Below, in pieces: positions 26,811 through 34,717 of a DNA stretch of 64,000 nucleotides; position 1 is the first letter of the stretch, and each line of letters begins with the position of its first letter. The position numbers and the translations under genes are program-made. The notes beneath the pieces are model-generated. The model did not search any database. It had not been told where the DNA came from and saw only the letters and a list, made by a program, of their open reading frames with translations. Source of the DNA: JAIYDJ01 sp031400505 (GTDB lineage Bacteria; Pseudomonadota; Alphaproteobacteria; Rhodobacterales; Rhodobacteraceae). The stretch is from positions 3,661 to 67,660 of the forward strand of contig JANNPZ010000035.1 of the NCBI GenBank assembly GCA_031400505.1, read 5' to 3'.

Positions 26811-26905
26811 GGCCGCTGGCGAGCGCCACACTCGACATCGCACTGGCCGCGTCAGGCTGCAACAGCGCCAGAGTTCTGCACAAACTCTGGCTTCTCAGCG
26901 GGTTG

Positions 26906-26940
26906 CCAATGGTTGCGCCACTGGTCCGGGCAACCATTGG
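26906..26940. repeat. Hairpin repeat, family 1, with perfect 11-bp stem in orfB copy 2
   Basis: CCAATGGTTGC and GCAACCATTGG pair perfectly (one more G-C pair outside) around the loop GCCACTGGTCCGG. It replaces the SDNG active-site codons of orfB, adding a net 39 bp, so the frame stays open. The stem is unlike those of the other copies while the loop is nearly the same. Confidence 0.75.
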
Positions 26941-27409
26941 CGACGGCTCATCCTGCATCGCCGAGGATCTGGCCAAATACCTTGGCGGCAAAGGCATGAA
27001 ACACGTCCGCGGCGCGCCAATGCATCCCCAGAGCCAAGGCAAGATTGAGCGCTGGCACCAGACACTCAAGAACCGCATTCTTCTGGAAAACCACTTCCTC
27101 GAAGGCGAACTTGAAGCCGCCATCGCCGCCTTCATCGACCACTCTAACAACCACCGCTGCCACGTGAGCATCGGCAACCTCACCCCGGCCGACGTCTGCT
27201 TCGGCCACGGTGACACCATTCTTGCAGAAAGAAGACGCATCACGCTGAAAACCATCCAAAACCGCCACTTGAACCATCAGCGTCAGGCGGCATAACCCAA
27301 ACCCGATGAGCTCGAGCCCTCCGCTCCAAAACCAGGCTGCATGTTCCAAATTACTCGACCACGGACAGCCGCCGGGTCTCTTCGCGGCTCAACCCTGGCA
27401 GGAAGCCCC

Positions 27410-27709
27410 TCAGCCGTTGGGAAACAGGATCGCTTCGACGTCCATCGCGCCGTTCAGTACATGAAGGACCACAATCCGGCCCTCCGCAACGCGATAAAAA
27501 ATTAGATATCGGCCATGCACCCGACGGCGAACACCATGGCGCTGATACCTTGGGACGATCGGCCATGCCTCGGGCATCTCAGCCAGTCCCATGCAACTGC
27601 GGGAAAGCTCCCGCACGAAACTCAGGGCCCGAACCGGATTGTCCTGGGCGATGTAGTCGCCAATCGCTTCGAGGTCAGCTTCCGCTGCATCGGTAAGTTC
27701 GACGATCAT
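27410..27709 (-). CDS. ParE/RelE-superfamily toxin
   Basis: 99 residues. The sequence opens LTDAAEADLEAIGDYIA and continues with PVRALSFVRELSRSC, GVRRRVHGRYLIFYRV and VVLHVLNGAMD, the usual ParE/RelE toxin layout (two helices, then a beta sheet with conserved Arg and Tyr). ParE toxins poison DNA gyrase and RelE relatives cleave mRNA; which applies here cannot be told. It overlaps the antitoxin gene by 4 bp, the standard arrangement. The pair lies among insertion-sequence debris and probably helps to stabilise the replicon. Confidence 0.9.
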   Translation of the reverse strand: MIVELTDAAEADLEAIGDYIAQDNPVRALSFVRELSRSCMGLAEMPEAWPIVPRYQRHGVRRRVHGRYLIFYRVAEGRIVVLHVLNGAMDVEAILFPNG

Positions 27710-27963
27710 TCCGCAGGGCGACCCATGGCTTGATACTTGGCCCCCAGCCGCGCAAATACCTCTTCTGCCGGTTCGGATCGCCCGGCTTCGGCATCCGCAA
27801 TGCCCCTGGCAAGGGCCTGATCCAATACGGCGAGCCTTGCCTCACGCTCCTGGATCAGGCGGATGCCCTCGCGCAGCACTTCGCTCTTGGAATTGTAGCG
27901 TCCGGTCTCGACCAGCTTCGTGACGAAGCCCTCAAGCTGCGATCCAAGGTCTGCGCTGATCAT
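27706..27963 (-). CDS. ParD-like antitoxin (ribbon-helix-helix)
   Basis: 85 residues with an N-terminal ribbon-helix-helix (about 1-45) containing LVETGRYNSKSEVLREGIRLIQERE, the ParD/CopG-type signature. The acidic, Ala-rich C-terminal tail presumably binds the toxin. It is the first gene of the pair, with a CGGAG ribosome-binding site. The ribbon-helix-helix domain normally binds the operon's own promoter, and a suitable dyad lies 40 bp upstream at 28003-28017. Confidence 0.9.
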   Translation of the reverse strand: MISADLGSQLEGFVTKLVETGRYNSKSEVLREGIRLIQEREARLAVLDQALARGIADAEAGRSEPAEEVFARLGAKYQAMGRPAE

Positions 27964-28002
27964 CGTGGACTCCGAAATTCTCCACCTTGAAGATGGCAGG
28001 TA

Positions 28003-28017
28003 TGATAATAGTTATCA
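28003..28017. promoter_or_regulatory. Inverted repeat, probable ParD operator
   Basis: TGATAATAGTTATCA has perfect 6-bp arms (TGATAA/TTATCA) around TAG and lies 40 bp upstream of the antitoxin ATG. On the minus strand it overlaps TATTAT/TATCAT sequences that can serve as a -10 element. The layout is what is expected for autorepression by ParD. Confidence 0.6.
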
Positions 28018-28099
28018 AGCCTGCTGTGTGCCAAAGGGCGAACTTCGCCTCTGTAGACTGGGTGGACGTCATGAAACCTGTATCCACAGAATGCATCGA

Positions 28100-28325
28100 C
28101 GGCTTTGTCAAAGAACCTCTGGCGTTGTGGCAGTTGTGGTGTGCCCAACCAAGCCCTGCGGAACTTGAGCCGCAGCGCCGCATCAGACGTGGCACGCGCC
28201 GATGCCCTGTCAGGATCATGGGCAATGGCGCGTCTGTCATGGTGTGTGGACGGGGCGAACTGCAGTGCTCTGCAGATCGGATCGACTTCGAATGACTCTC
28301 GGCTTTCCTCAATGCAAACAATCAT
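28100..28325 (-). pseudogene. N-terminal remnant of an IS3-family orfB transposase (different subgroup)
   Basis: About 66 residues start MIVCIEESRESFEVDPICRA and continue LQFAPSTHH and DPDRASARATSDAALR. This is the N-terminus of IS3-family OrfB proteins of the type IDxHRxxxGVEPICRVLQIAPSTYY. The catalytic core is missing and the sequence degenerates towards the toxin-antitoxin operon. It is unrelated at this level to the two IS3 copies at 25064-27348. Confidence 0.65.
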
Positions 28326-28347
28326 TTGCGAAACGGGCGGTCGGGCT

Positions 28348-30534
28348 TTATGGCATCAAAAGCTGGTATTCCAGAAAGACAGAAAGGGAACTGTCCTCTC
28401 GCCAGTTCAGATACTTGTCAAACACGGCTTGTTTGCTAGCCTCGTCTGCCTGACCGTCAATCTCTTGCTGAAAGTCGCCAAGCAGTGCCTGCAGCCGTGC
28501 TTCGCGATGCTTGCTGAACTGCAACCTTGCCTCGGCGATGCTGGCAAAATCCTTGAACACCGCAAACTCCGTATCAAACTCGGCGATCCAGTTTGCGTCA
28601 AACGTCAGGTCCGTGTTCGTGCTGCCTTTCAAAGCCAGCAACCGATCGGCAACAAGCGGCGACAAGCGCGCCTCGATCGCCTGTTGCAGGGCTTTTTCGT
28701 AGCGTTGACGCTCTGCTGGCGTCAGATCCGCCAATTCGGGCACTGACTGTGCCGTTGTTTCACGCAATTCGAGCGCTGCCGAGATATCCCCCGGTTTCTG
28801 CTCCAGCTTTGCAATTGCAGCGTCGAGGATCGTTTCAACCACCTTCGCGCGAAAAGCCGTCAACTGCGACCTTGCATCGGTCCGCAAAGCGGGCGTTATC
28901 CTGAAATTCGCATCGCTGCCCAACGCGGCCAGCAGCTGATCGGCAGCGACAACGGCCTGTTTTGGATCGCTTGTCGAAAGAACCGATTTCAGTTTTTCGC
29001 TGACCTCTTCCGAGCCAGTCTCGGCTATTGCGAGGTCCAGCTTTTCGATCATGTCCTTGCGTTCGCTGGGCCAAAGCGTATCCGCCTCTGACAGCAGGGC
29101 AGCTTTCATGCGGTCCCAGTTCTCGCGTTGCGCAACCCCGTCGACAGCGCTGACATTGACATTTGCGGCGCTGATCGCCGCGCGCATCTCCCGCATCCGG
29201 CGCACGGCCAGAACCGTGGCCGTATAGCCGTCGGAGGTGAGCTCCTGCGTTTCTGATCCTCCCGTTATCGGGCGATCTGCTGCAGCGCGGTAGGTTTCCA
29301 TCCTGCTGCCGACAAACGGATCCCCAGAGCACTTCTGTCCAGCAAAATTGTTGATCGCCTGGCGTTCCGCATATGTCATCCGGTCGAACGCTTGTCCAAA
29401 CACCGGGATAAAGTCATGGTCACCGAAAATGGTGATCTTCTTGCGGGAAAAGCCGGCATTGTTGGCCGTTCGATAGAAATCGATTTCGGGATACTCCACG
29501 TTCAGCCGCGAGACCCAGTTGATCAACACCTCGCATTTAGCACGGTTCGATTGCGCTTGCTGGAACAGCCCGCCACCAAACGGGGCCGGAACCTGAATGG
29601 TCATCCGGGGGCTGTCGGGAAGGACCGGCGACAGCGAAAGGCTCTTGCAGTCACCGCCGTCAAAGGTGGCTACGCCGTCCTCTGCATTGAAGCGGAACTC
29701 CTTGAACTGCCCAACACGTCCCGGCATGCTGCGCGCGCGGGGGTTCAGAACGAAGCGATAGGTCCCATCGCTATTCGCCTCTCCGACCAGGGCGATGCGG
29801 GCAGTGCCTTCGGACAAACTCGTGTCGTCTCCCACGACAAGGCGCGCCGTAATGGTCCCCGCATAGACCCCTTCGATGACAAGTTCTGCCTCGCCCTGAC
29901 GCACGCGAGGTCCGCAGTCTGCTGATCCGTAAAGCGTGTCACCCGGTGCAAGGCCGCGCGCGACACTTTCTGCCGGCGCGGTTGCTGCGCCTTCGCCAGG
30001 TGCGGTTTCCGAAATCTGTGGTTCGGCCGCCGTTGCCTGACAGGCAGCCTGCACGGCTTGCAGGGATTGTGAAAATCCTGCGAGGACGACAGCGTAGTTC
30101 ACCGATGCGTCCGCCAGGGACAGTTGCAGCACTTTGCCCGCCTTCAGCCGGTCAACGACCGGGCTTTCCAGCGGGATCAGCGACGCGAGCTGTCCCTCGG
30201 GCATGGTCATGACCATCTGCGCCTCGCCAAGTGCCTCTCCGTCGATGACGAACAGGACATTCGCCGGTTCGGACGGCGCGAAGGTCTTGTTGAAGCCAAG
30301 CGGGTTTATCAGCATGACCCAGTGATCGTGCCGGTAGACATGGTTTGGTACGGCCGATTGGCGCAGGCAGACGAAAGACACGACATCCACCCCTTTATCG
30401 ACAAGTGCGGCCGTTGCCAGGTCGGTTTGGGCTGACATGTCTGCAGTCCAGCTTGCGTCCTGACCCAGGCCGACATTCGGCACAACAAGGGACAGGCACA
30501 GCCCGAACACATAGGTCTGAATTCCGGATCGCAT
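28348..30534 (-). CDS. Large exported protein of unknown function
   Basis: 728 residues from the ATG at 30534; a longer frame to 30678 overlaps the upstream gene. The N-terminus MRSGIQTYVFGLCLSLVVPNVGLGQ is a signal peptide. About residues 20-170 form a domain with VSFVCLRQSAVPNHVYRHDHWVMLINP and a conserved-looking DGEALGEAQMVMTMP segment, reminiscent of invasion-associated-type periplasmic domains but not assigned. The C-terminal half is helical and rich in Ala, Glu and Leu. I do not recognise the protein. It lies 35 bp behind the Sel1-like gene and is probably cotranscribed with it. Confidence 0.75.
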   Translation of the reverse strand: MRSGIQTYVFGLCLSLVVPNVGLGQDASWTADMSAQTDLATAALVDKGVDVVSFVCLRQSAVPNHVYRHDHWVMLINPLGFNKTFAPSEPANVLFVIDGEALGEAQMVMTMPEGQLASLIPLESPVVDRLKAGKVLQLSLADASVNYAVVLAGFSQSLQAVQAACQATAAEPQISETAPGEGAATAPAESVARGLAPGDTLYGSADCGPRVRQGEAELVIEGVYAGTITARLVVGDDTSLSEGTARIALVGEANSDGTYRFVLNPRARSMPGRVGQFKEFRFNAEDGVATFDGGDCKSLSLSPVLPDSPRMTIQVPAPFGGGLFQQAQSNRAKCEVLINWVSRLNVEYPEIDFYRTANNAGFSRKKITIFGDHDFIPVFGQAFDRMTYAERQAINNFAGQKCSGDPFVGSRMETYRAAADRPITGGSETQELTSDGYTATVLAVRRMREMRAAISAANVNVSAVDGVAQRENWDRMKAALLSEADTLWPSERKDMIEKLDLAIAETGSEEVSEKLKSVLSTSDPKQAVVAADQLLAALGSDANFRITPALRTDARSQLTAFRAKVVETILDAAIAKLEQKPGDISAALELRETTAQSVPELADLTPAERQRYEKALQQAIEARLSPLVADRLLALKGSTNTDLTFDANWIAEFDTEFAVFKDFASIAEARLQFSKHREARLQALLGDFQQEIDGQADEASKQAVFDKYLNWREDSSLSVFLEYQLLMP

Positions 30535-30569
30535 TGGCTGCCTCGTCCCTTGTCTGCGTCGTGTTGGGG

Positions 30570-31964
30570 TTATCCTGCGTCGGCGCGCTTGCGGCATTCC
30601 CGGATTAAATCCGGAATTTTGGCATATTGCGCACGCAAAGAAACGATCTGGTCGAAAGAGCGGCCAACGGTTTGCCATGCGGCCGTATCAATCGCCAGCG
30701 TATCAAGCCCCTCGACGAGGCAGGTGCACAGCGGCTCATCATCGTATTGGCGTTTGCAGGCGTCCTTTGCCGAGGTGCGCAATCCGCGCTGTCGGTTTGC
30801 TTCGGCCTCGGCGGCGCGCCGTTTGGCTTCTTCGGCCCGCTTCTGCCTGCTTTGGGCGTCAAGCGCGGCCTGTTTTTGCTTCTGGGCCGCCGATACGACG
30901 GGCGGCATACCAAGGACATGCGCGGAAAGATTGGTGTAGATCCGCGTCACGCTTTCATTCATGCAACCGTAACCGAGGATCAGTTTGGACGCGTCCCGTT
31001 CGCCCTCGATCCGCACCAATTCGACCTCCCTTTGCTGGTCGACCATGCCCATCATGTTACCGGACTGCATTTCCTTCATCGAGTTGAGAAACATCCCAAG
31101 TGCGTTGGCCGCGGCACCCGTGCTCGTCCCGCCCCCCGTGGCCGCCATGACTATCTTGCGCTCCAGCGCCTGGGTCACCCTTGGATTGTGCAACTGGACG
31201 CAGGTGGGATCCTTGAAGTTCAGCGACCCGGAAAACTCTTCGTCAAATCCCGCGAGATAGACATCCAGCTTGGAGACTGACACTCCCAGAAGGCTCAACG
31301 CGCCCATGCCGGAAGTTTCCAGCCCCCCGAGATCGCCCGCGTCCAGCGCCGTGATCACCTTGGGATAGTTGAACCCCGTCAGGTCCAGCGGGACGTCCGT
31401 GGCAGGTTCCGGCGCCGGTTCCGGGGTCGCGACCGCGGCCATGCTTTCAGTCGTCTCTTGCGGGGTCACCGATGGCGCTTGCACGGCTGCTTCCTGTGTC
31501 GCGACCTCGGCGGGGACGAAACCGCCAGCTGCCGCGACTTCGTAAAGCTGGAGAGCCATTTCATTGTCGACCTCCACCCCCCCGAGGCCCAGGGCGAAGG
31601 CAGAGCCGAGATAGGCATAGGCTGGCGCATATTCATGCGTTTCCTGCAGCGCCATGAATATGGCGTTCCCGTCAGCAAAGCGTTGTGCGGCCCACAATGC
31701 CCGGCCAAGCTGGAACTGAAACCGCGGAGTTTCCGGATGGGACGCCACAGCATCGGTGCAGAACTTCACGGCCGGCCCGGGAATGATCTCTTCGTCTGAA
31801 ACGCCGCTCGCCCAACGGTTGGGGTCATCCGGATGGGCGGCGAAGGTATCGCAATCATGCACGAAATCCGCAACCTGCGCCAAGACAGGCAACGCCATGC
31901 TTGAAATGGAGCAGACCGCCAAGAGAACCGGGGTGAGGCGCCCTAGCATTCCGGACCTCTTCAT
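30570..31964 (-). CDS. Exported protein with Sel1/TPR-like repeats, function unknown
   Basis: 464 residues with a signal peptide (about 1-29, ending VLAQ). Residues 60-150 contain repeat-like helices (RFQFQLGRALWAAQRFADGNAIF; YAPAYAYLGSAFALGLGGVEVDNEMALQLYEVAAAGG) resembling Sel1 or TPR units. An Ala/Pro/Glu-rich linker follows (about 150-190), then an unassigned domain, and a basic coiled-coil stretch (about 380-410) before a Cys-containing end (CKRQYDDEPLCTCLVEGL). It heads a two-gene minus-strand operon and is divergent from the basic exported protein at 32023. Confidence 0.75.
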   Translation of the reverse strand: MKRSGMLGRLTPVLLAVCSISSMALPVLAQVADFVHDCDTFAAHPDDPNRWASGVSDEEIIPGPAVKFCTDAVASHPETPRFQFQLGRALWAAQRFADGNAIFMALQETHEYAPAYAYLGSAFALGLGGVEVDNEMALQLYEVAAAGGFVPAEVATQEAAVQAPSVTPQETTESMAAVATPEPAPEPATDVPLDLTGFNYPKVITALDAGDLGGLETSGMGALSLLGVSVSKLDVYLAGFDEEFSGSLNFKDPTCVQLHNPRVTQALERKIVMAATGGGTSTGAAANALGMFLNSMKEMQSGNMMGMVDQQREVELVRIEGERDASKLILGYGCMNESVTRIYTNLSAHVLGMPPVVSAAQKQKQAALDAQSRQKRAEEAKRRAAEAEANRQRGLRTSAKDACKRQYDDEPLCTCLVEGLDTLAIDTAAWQTVGRSFDQIVSLRAQYAKIPDLIRECRKRADAG

Positions 31965-31972
31965 GAGTAAAT

Positions 31973-31999
31973 AATGATCAGAGAGTGCTGTTGATCATT
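31973..31999. promoter_or_regulatory. Inverted repeat in the divergent promoter region
   Basis: AATGATCA (31973-31980) and TGATCATT (31992-31999) are perfect 8-bp arms separated by 11 bp. They fill most of the 58 bp between two divergent genes for exported proteins, so a regulator bound here could control both directions. No regulator gene is adjacent. Confidence 0.5.
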
Positions 32000-32022
32000 C
32001 GATTCGTCCAGAGACATCCCTC

Positions 32023-32706
32023 ATGTATTGGCTTCGTGCTTTGAGTGTCGTCGGGGTGTTGGCGCTAGTGCAAGCGGACCCGGCTCTTGCCCGACTTCCA
32101 GGATTTGACGCGCAAGACCTGTCTGCCGCGAGTCCGTATACCCGACCGATCCTGTCGGATGATAAGAGGCCGTCCTACAAGATCGCGCAAAATGGCGGTG
32201 GGCGCATCACGCCGCCGCCGAAGATCATCCGGCCGAACACGACGACCAATGGCCCAAAGAAAACGGCGCAGACGCCGCAATCGGCAGCCGGAAAAGTGGC
32301 CGCAAAAGGCAAGTCGGCTCTGGCAGCGATGCGCAACAAGGGGAAGGACCTTTTGGCTGCCGGCAAATCCGCACTCACGCGCGGCTATGCAGCGGCGCGC
32401 GGCACTGCGGCGCCGGCAATCCAGGCTCAGGTGAAGCAGAAGCTGGCGCTGCGCGTCGGCAGAACGGCGGCTGCGCCTGCCCAAAAGCCGACAACTACAA
32501 GCCGCCCGGTCGTCGCCCAGCCCGCGCAGGGCGTGCCATTGGGAACGCCTGTCGCGATGGACAAACTCAAGGGCACGTTGCGCAAGGCCTTCAACGATGC
32601 GGCCAGCCCACAAGACACTTCCTCGGTCGCAGAGGACAAGCCGCCGCAACCGTCTCCGCCAAGTCCGACGGATTCACCCAGCGGGAATGTCGGGCTGAAA
32701 CCTTAG
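32023..32706 (+). CDS. Exported basic Ala/Pro/Lys-rich protein of unknown function
   Basis: 227 residues. The N-terminus MYWLRALSVVGVLALVQADPALA looks like a signal peptide. The middle is Lys/Ala-rich (AAGKVAAKGKSALAAMRNKGKDLLAAGKSALTRG split over about residues 88-122), and the C-terminus is Pro/Ser-rich (QPSPPSPTDSPSG), so much of it is probably disordered. No domain was recognised. It is transcribed away from the Sel1-like operon and shares its promoter region; all three products appear to be exported. Confidence 0.6.
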   Translation: MYWLRALSVVGVLALVQADPALARLPGFDAQDLSAASPYTRPILSDDKRPSYKIAQNGGGRITPPPKIIRPNTTTNGPKKTAQTPQSAAGKVAAKGKSALAAMRNKGKDLLAAGKSALTRGYAAARGTAAPAIQAQVKQKLALRVGRTAAAPAQKPTTTSRPVVAQPAQGVPLGTPVAMDKLKGTLRKAFNDAASPQDTSSVAEDKPPQPSPPSPTDSPSGNVGLKP

Positions 32707-33058
32707 GCGCGAAACCCGATCAACCCATGGATCTGTCATTGCCGCTCTCAGTCACTTGCCGTTGGTGTGCAAGCGATATGGGCAGTGTTGGCAGGATATC
32801 GGCTTTTGGACTGGCGCATTGCCAATCGGGATCGCAACCATCCATGCGGCAACGCCAAGCCTTGCAAAGGACCAGGAGCATGATCGGACGGGATTTTGCC
32901 TTTTTGCACCAGGACCTGCACTTTTCGCGACGTTTATCGTGTAGTTTCAAGGGCACGGCGTGATCGACAAGGATTGCCGCACCGAACAGCGTCGCGGTCA
33001 TGCGGGCCCTTAACAGTGATCCGACAAGACCCGCCGCCGGGCAACAATCGATCCAGAC
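32707..33058. other. Intergenic region without a recognisable gene
   Basis: About 350 bp between the basic exported protein and the IS21 end. Open frames on both strands have no family resemblance. One minus-strand stretch containing HDKRREK vaguely resembles IS5-type transposase starts but is too short and degraded to call. Confidence 0.4.
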
Positions 33059-33763
33059 TGTCAATCGGCGCGTAAACCTGACCCCCTTTCGGCGTCCAAA
33101 ATTGACCCCCTGTGCGGCGTCGAGATCAGGGCCTGAGCCGACGGAACGGATCACAGAGTGGAGGCGGGTCAGGCCCTGATCGGGGTCAGGCGCGGTGCTT
33201 GAAGCGCCAGGACTCGTTTCCGGTCTCGACGATCTCGCAGTGATGGGTGAGGCGGTCGAGCAGAGCGGCCGTCATCTTCGCGTCGCCGAAGACGGCGGGC
33301 CATTCGCCGAAGGCGAGGTTCGTGGTGACGATGATCGAGGTGCGCTCGTAGAGGCGGCTGATCAAGTGGAGCAGAAGCTGCCCGCCGGATTGGGCGAAGG
33401 GTAAGTAGCCTAGCTCGTCGAGAATGACGAAGTCCATTCGGGTCAGATAGTCCGCCATCCGGCCCTGTTTGCCGCTGCGGGTCTCGGTCTCCAGCCGGTT
33501 CACCAGATCGACGACGTTGAAGAAGCGACCCCGGGTGCCGCCCCGAATGAGCGCTCGGGCGATGGCGATGCCGAGGTGTGTCTTGCCGGTGCCCGTGCCG
33601 CCGATCAGCACGACATTGCGTTGGTCGGCCACGAAGCCGCCGGTGGCCAGGTCGCGCACCAGGCCCTCGTTGATCGGCGTGCCGATGAAGCCGAACGCTT
33701 CGATGTCCTTGGCCAGCGGCAGCTTGGCGATGGTCATCTGGTAGCGAATGGACCGGGCAGTTC

Positions 33764-33795
33764 GGCGTGGCCTCGGACCAATGGCGGCGCACGCC
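33764..33795. repeat. Hairpin repeat, family 1, in istB
   Basis: On the plus strand GGCGTGGCC, loop TCGGACCAATGGC, then GGCGCACGCC; read on the coding strand the loop is GCCATTGGTCCGA, identical to copies in the IS3 genes. The stem has one bulged base. The insertion restores the istB reading frame lost at the other hairpin. Confidence 0.7.
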
Positions 33796-33882
33796 TCACG
33801 TCGGCGATCTCGGACTGCAGCAGGTCTCCCACAATGCGCAGCGGCTCGTGCTGGCGCTTGATGCCGGCGGCCATGACTTCGT

Positions 33883-33915
33883 CCCCGCGGGCGTATGCCC
33901 GCAATGCGGGCGGGG
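33883..33915. repeat. GC-rich hairpin inserted in istB
   Basis: Three consecutive units GCGGGC, GCCCGC and GCGGGC between CCCC and GGGG allow alternative perfect stems, for example GCGGGC-GTAT-GCCCGC. It lies where an ordinary IstB has about YDEIM after MRSA, and causes a frameshift. Confidence 0.6.
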
Positions 33916-34073
33916 GCGCTGCGCATCCCGTAGAGCTTCAATGTCCCCATTAGGTCGAGGATTTGGGTGCGTTCCATGTCGGGTTGTCCTCCTGAGGCTG
34001 CCCTCGGCATCCCCGTCACGAAGGTCGCGGGATAGGTCCGTCCGGGAGAAGGGGCAACTCCGCCCTCAGGCGT

Positions 34074-34681
34074 TTTGTGCAACAGAGCCCATGTGCGGCA
34101 AGGAAGCGTTGTGCCTGTCAGGGCGACTTGAACCGGCCCATGGTCTTTTCTCGTCGTCGCGTCGGCCTGTGACCGCCCTCAATTCTGTTGTTGAGGCCTT
34201 TGTGAGCCCGATGATCGGCGCCCGGTGCTTGATGAGCGACCGGCTTGTTGTAGCTGCGTAACTTGTCGGTAATGACATCCCTTGGTTGGCAGAATTGTAC
34301 GATCAGCCTTGCCATGAAGCGCTTGGCGGCTTTGGCATTTCGACGCGTCTGAACAAGAATATCGAGCACGTCGCCGTTGGCGACTACTGCGCGCCAGAGC
34401 CAAGGCTTCACGCCATTGATCGGAATCACAACCTCATCGAGGTGCCACTTGCCATTCGGCCGTGGCCGGTCGCGGCGGATGCAACCAGCAAAATGCGACC
34501 CGAAACGATTGACCCAGAGACGGACCGTTTCGCGGCTAATAGTCACGCCACGTTCGGCAAGCAGATCTTCGACATCTGCAGTGCTCAACGCGAACCGATG
34601 GTACGCCCAGACCGCGTAAGCGATGATTTCGCGGGGGTGACGAAAGCCCTTAAGGCGTAGCATTGTGCCCGGTATTTTCAT
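34074..34681 (-). pseudogene. IS6-family transposase relic with a terminal inverted repeat
   Basis: From the ATG at 34681 the protein reads KIPGTMLRLKGFRHPREII and contains the IS6-type DDE residues (WHLDEVVIPI, VITDKLRSY, NNRIEGGH). An in-frame TGA interrupts it after MGRFKSP where relatives continue with RQAQ; QAQRFLAAH follows the stop. The sequence then jumps directly to GGCTCTGTTGCACAAA (34089-34074), an IS6-type terminal repeat. The last part of the gene is deleted. No matching repeat is seen at the other end. Confidence 0.75.
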
Positions 34682-34717
34682 GCGCCACCCTATAGCCAAC
34701 CCAGCAGGTCTGAACAA

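Larger units (their letters stand above)
26542..27295 (+). pseudogene. orfA/orfB relics of IS3 copy 2, fused by deletion
   Basis: The orfA N-terminus (TRNPVTTKAAAELVVKD) starts at 26542 and is shifted out of frame by a degenerate hairpin near 26678-26713. IAELCRRKGIAQSLYD continues in another frame, then jumps at a hairpin to ATLDIALAASGCN of orfB. It runs open through a second hairpin to QGKIERWHQTLKNR and the stop. The catalytic SDNG motif is replaced by the hairpin-encoded insertion. No active product is possible. Confidence 0.75.
26475..27348 (+). mobile_element. Internally deleted IS3-family element, copy 2
   Basis: The left end TGGACAGTTTGGCGTGATTG parallels the left end of copy 1. The right end (27316-27348) is the inverted equivalent ending TGTTCCA. 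Only the start of orfA and the last two-fifths of orfB remain. A frame at 26621-27295 runs from the middle of orfA into orfB across the deletion. The deletion joint carries the conserved hairpin loop at 26798-26810. Confidence 0.75.
33186..33977 (-). pseudogene. istB: istB (IS21-family helper ATPase) with two internal hairpin insertions
   Basis: From the ATG at 33977 the protein starts MERTQILDLMGTLKLYGMRSA, as in IstB. The ATPase core is intact in sequence (Walker A GGTGTGKTH, DFVILDELGYLPF, TTNLAFGEWPAVFGD). Between about residues 22 and 60 a hairpin (33883-33915) shifts the frame and a second (33764-33795) restores it, so the middle is read out of frame although the whole frame stays open. 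Without istA it cannot mobilise the element. Confidence 0.75.
33059..34073 (-). mobile_element. Relic of an IS21-family element (one end plus istB)
   Basis: The end at 33059 begins TGTCAATCGG and is followed by two copies of TGACCCCCT-CGGCGT (33079-33095 and 33103-33120), the repeated binding-site arrangement of IS21-type ends. istB follows. istA is absent: upstream of istB the sequence runs into the terminal repeat of an IS6-family relic at 34074. Confidence 0.7.

Noticed and set aside
27987..28295. 102-codon plus-strand frame beside the toxin-antitoxin operon
   Set aside because: It is antisense to an IS3 orfB remnant and overlaps the ParD operator.
32720..33154. 144-codon minus-strand frame between the basic exported protein and the IS21 end
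   Set aside because: No recognisable domain apart from a faint, too short similarity to IS5 transposase starts; it runs into IS21 terminal repeats.
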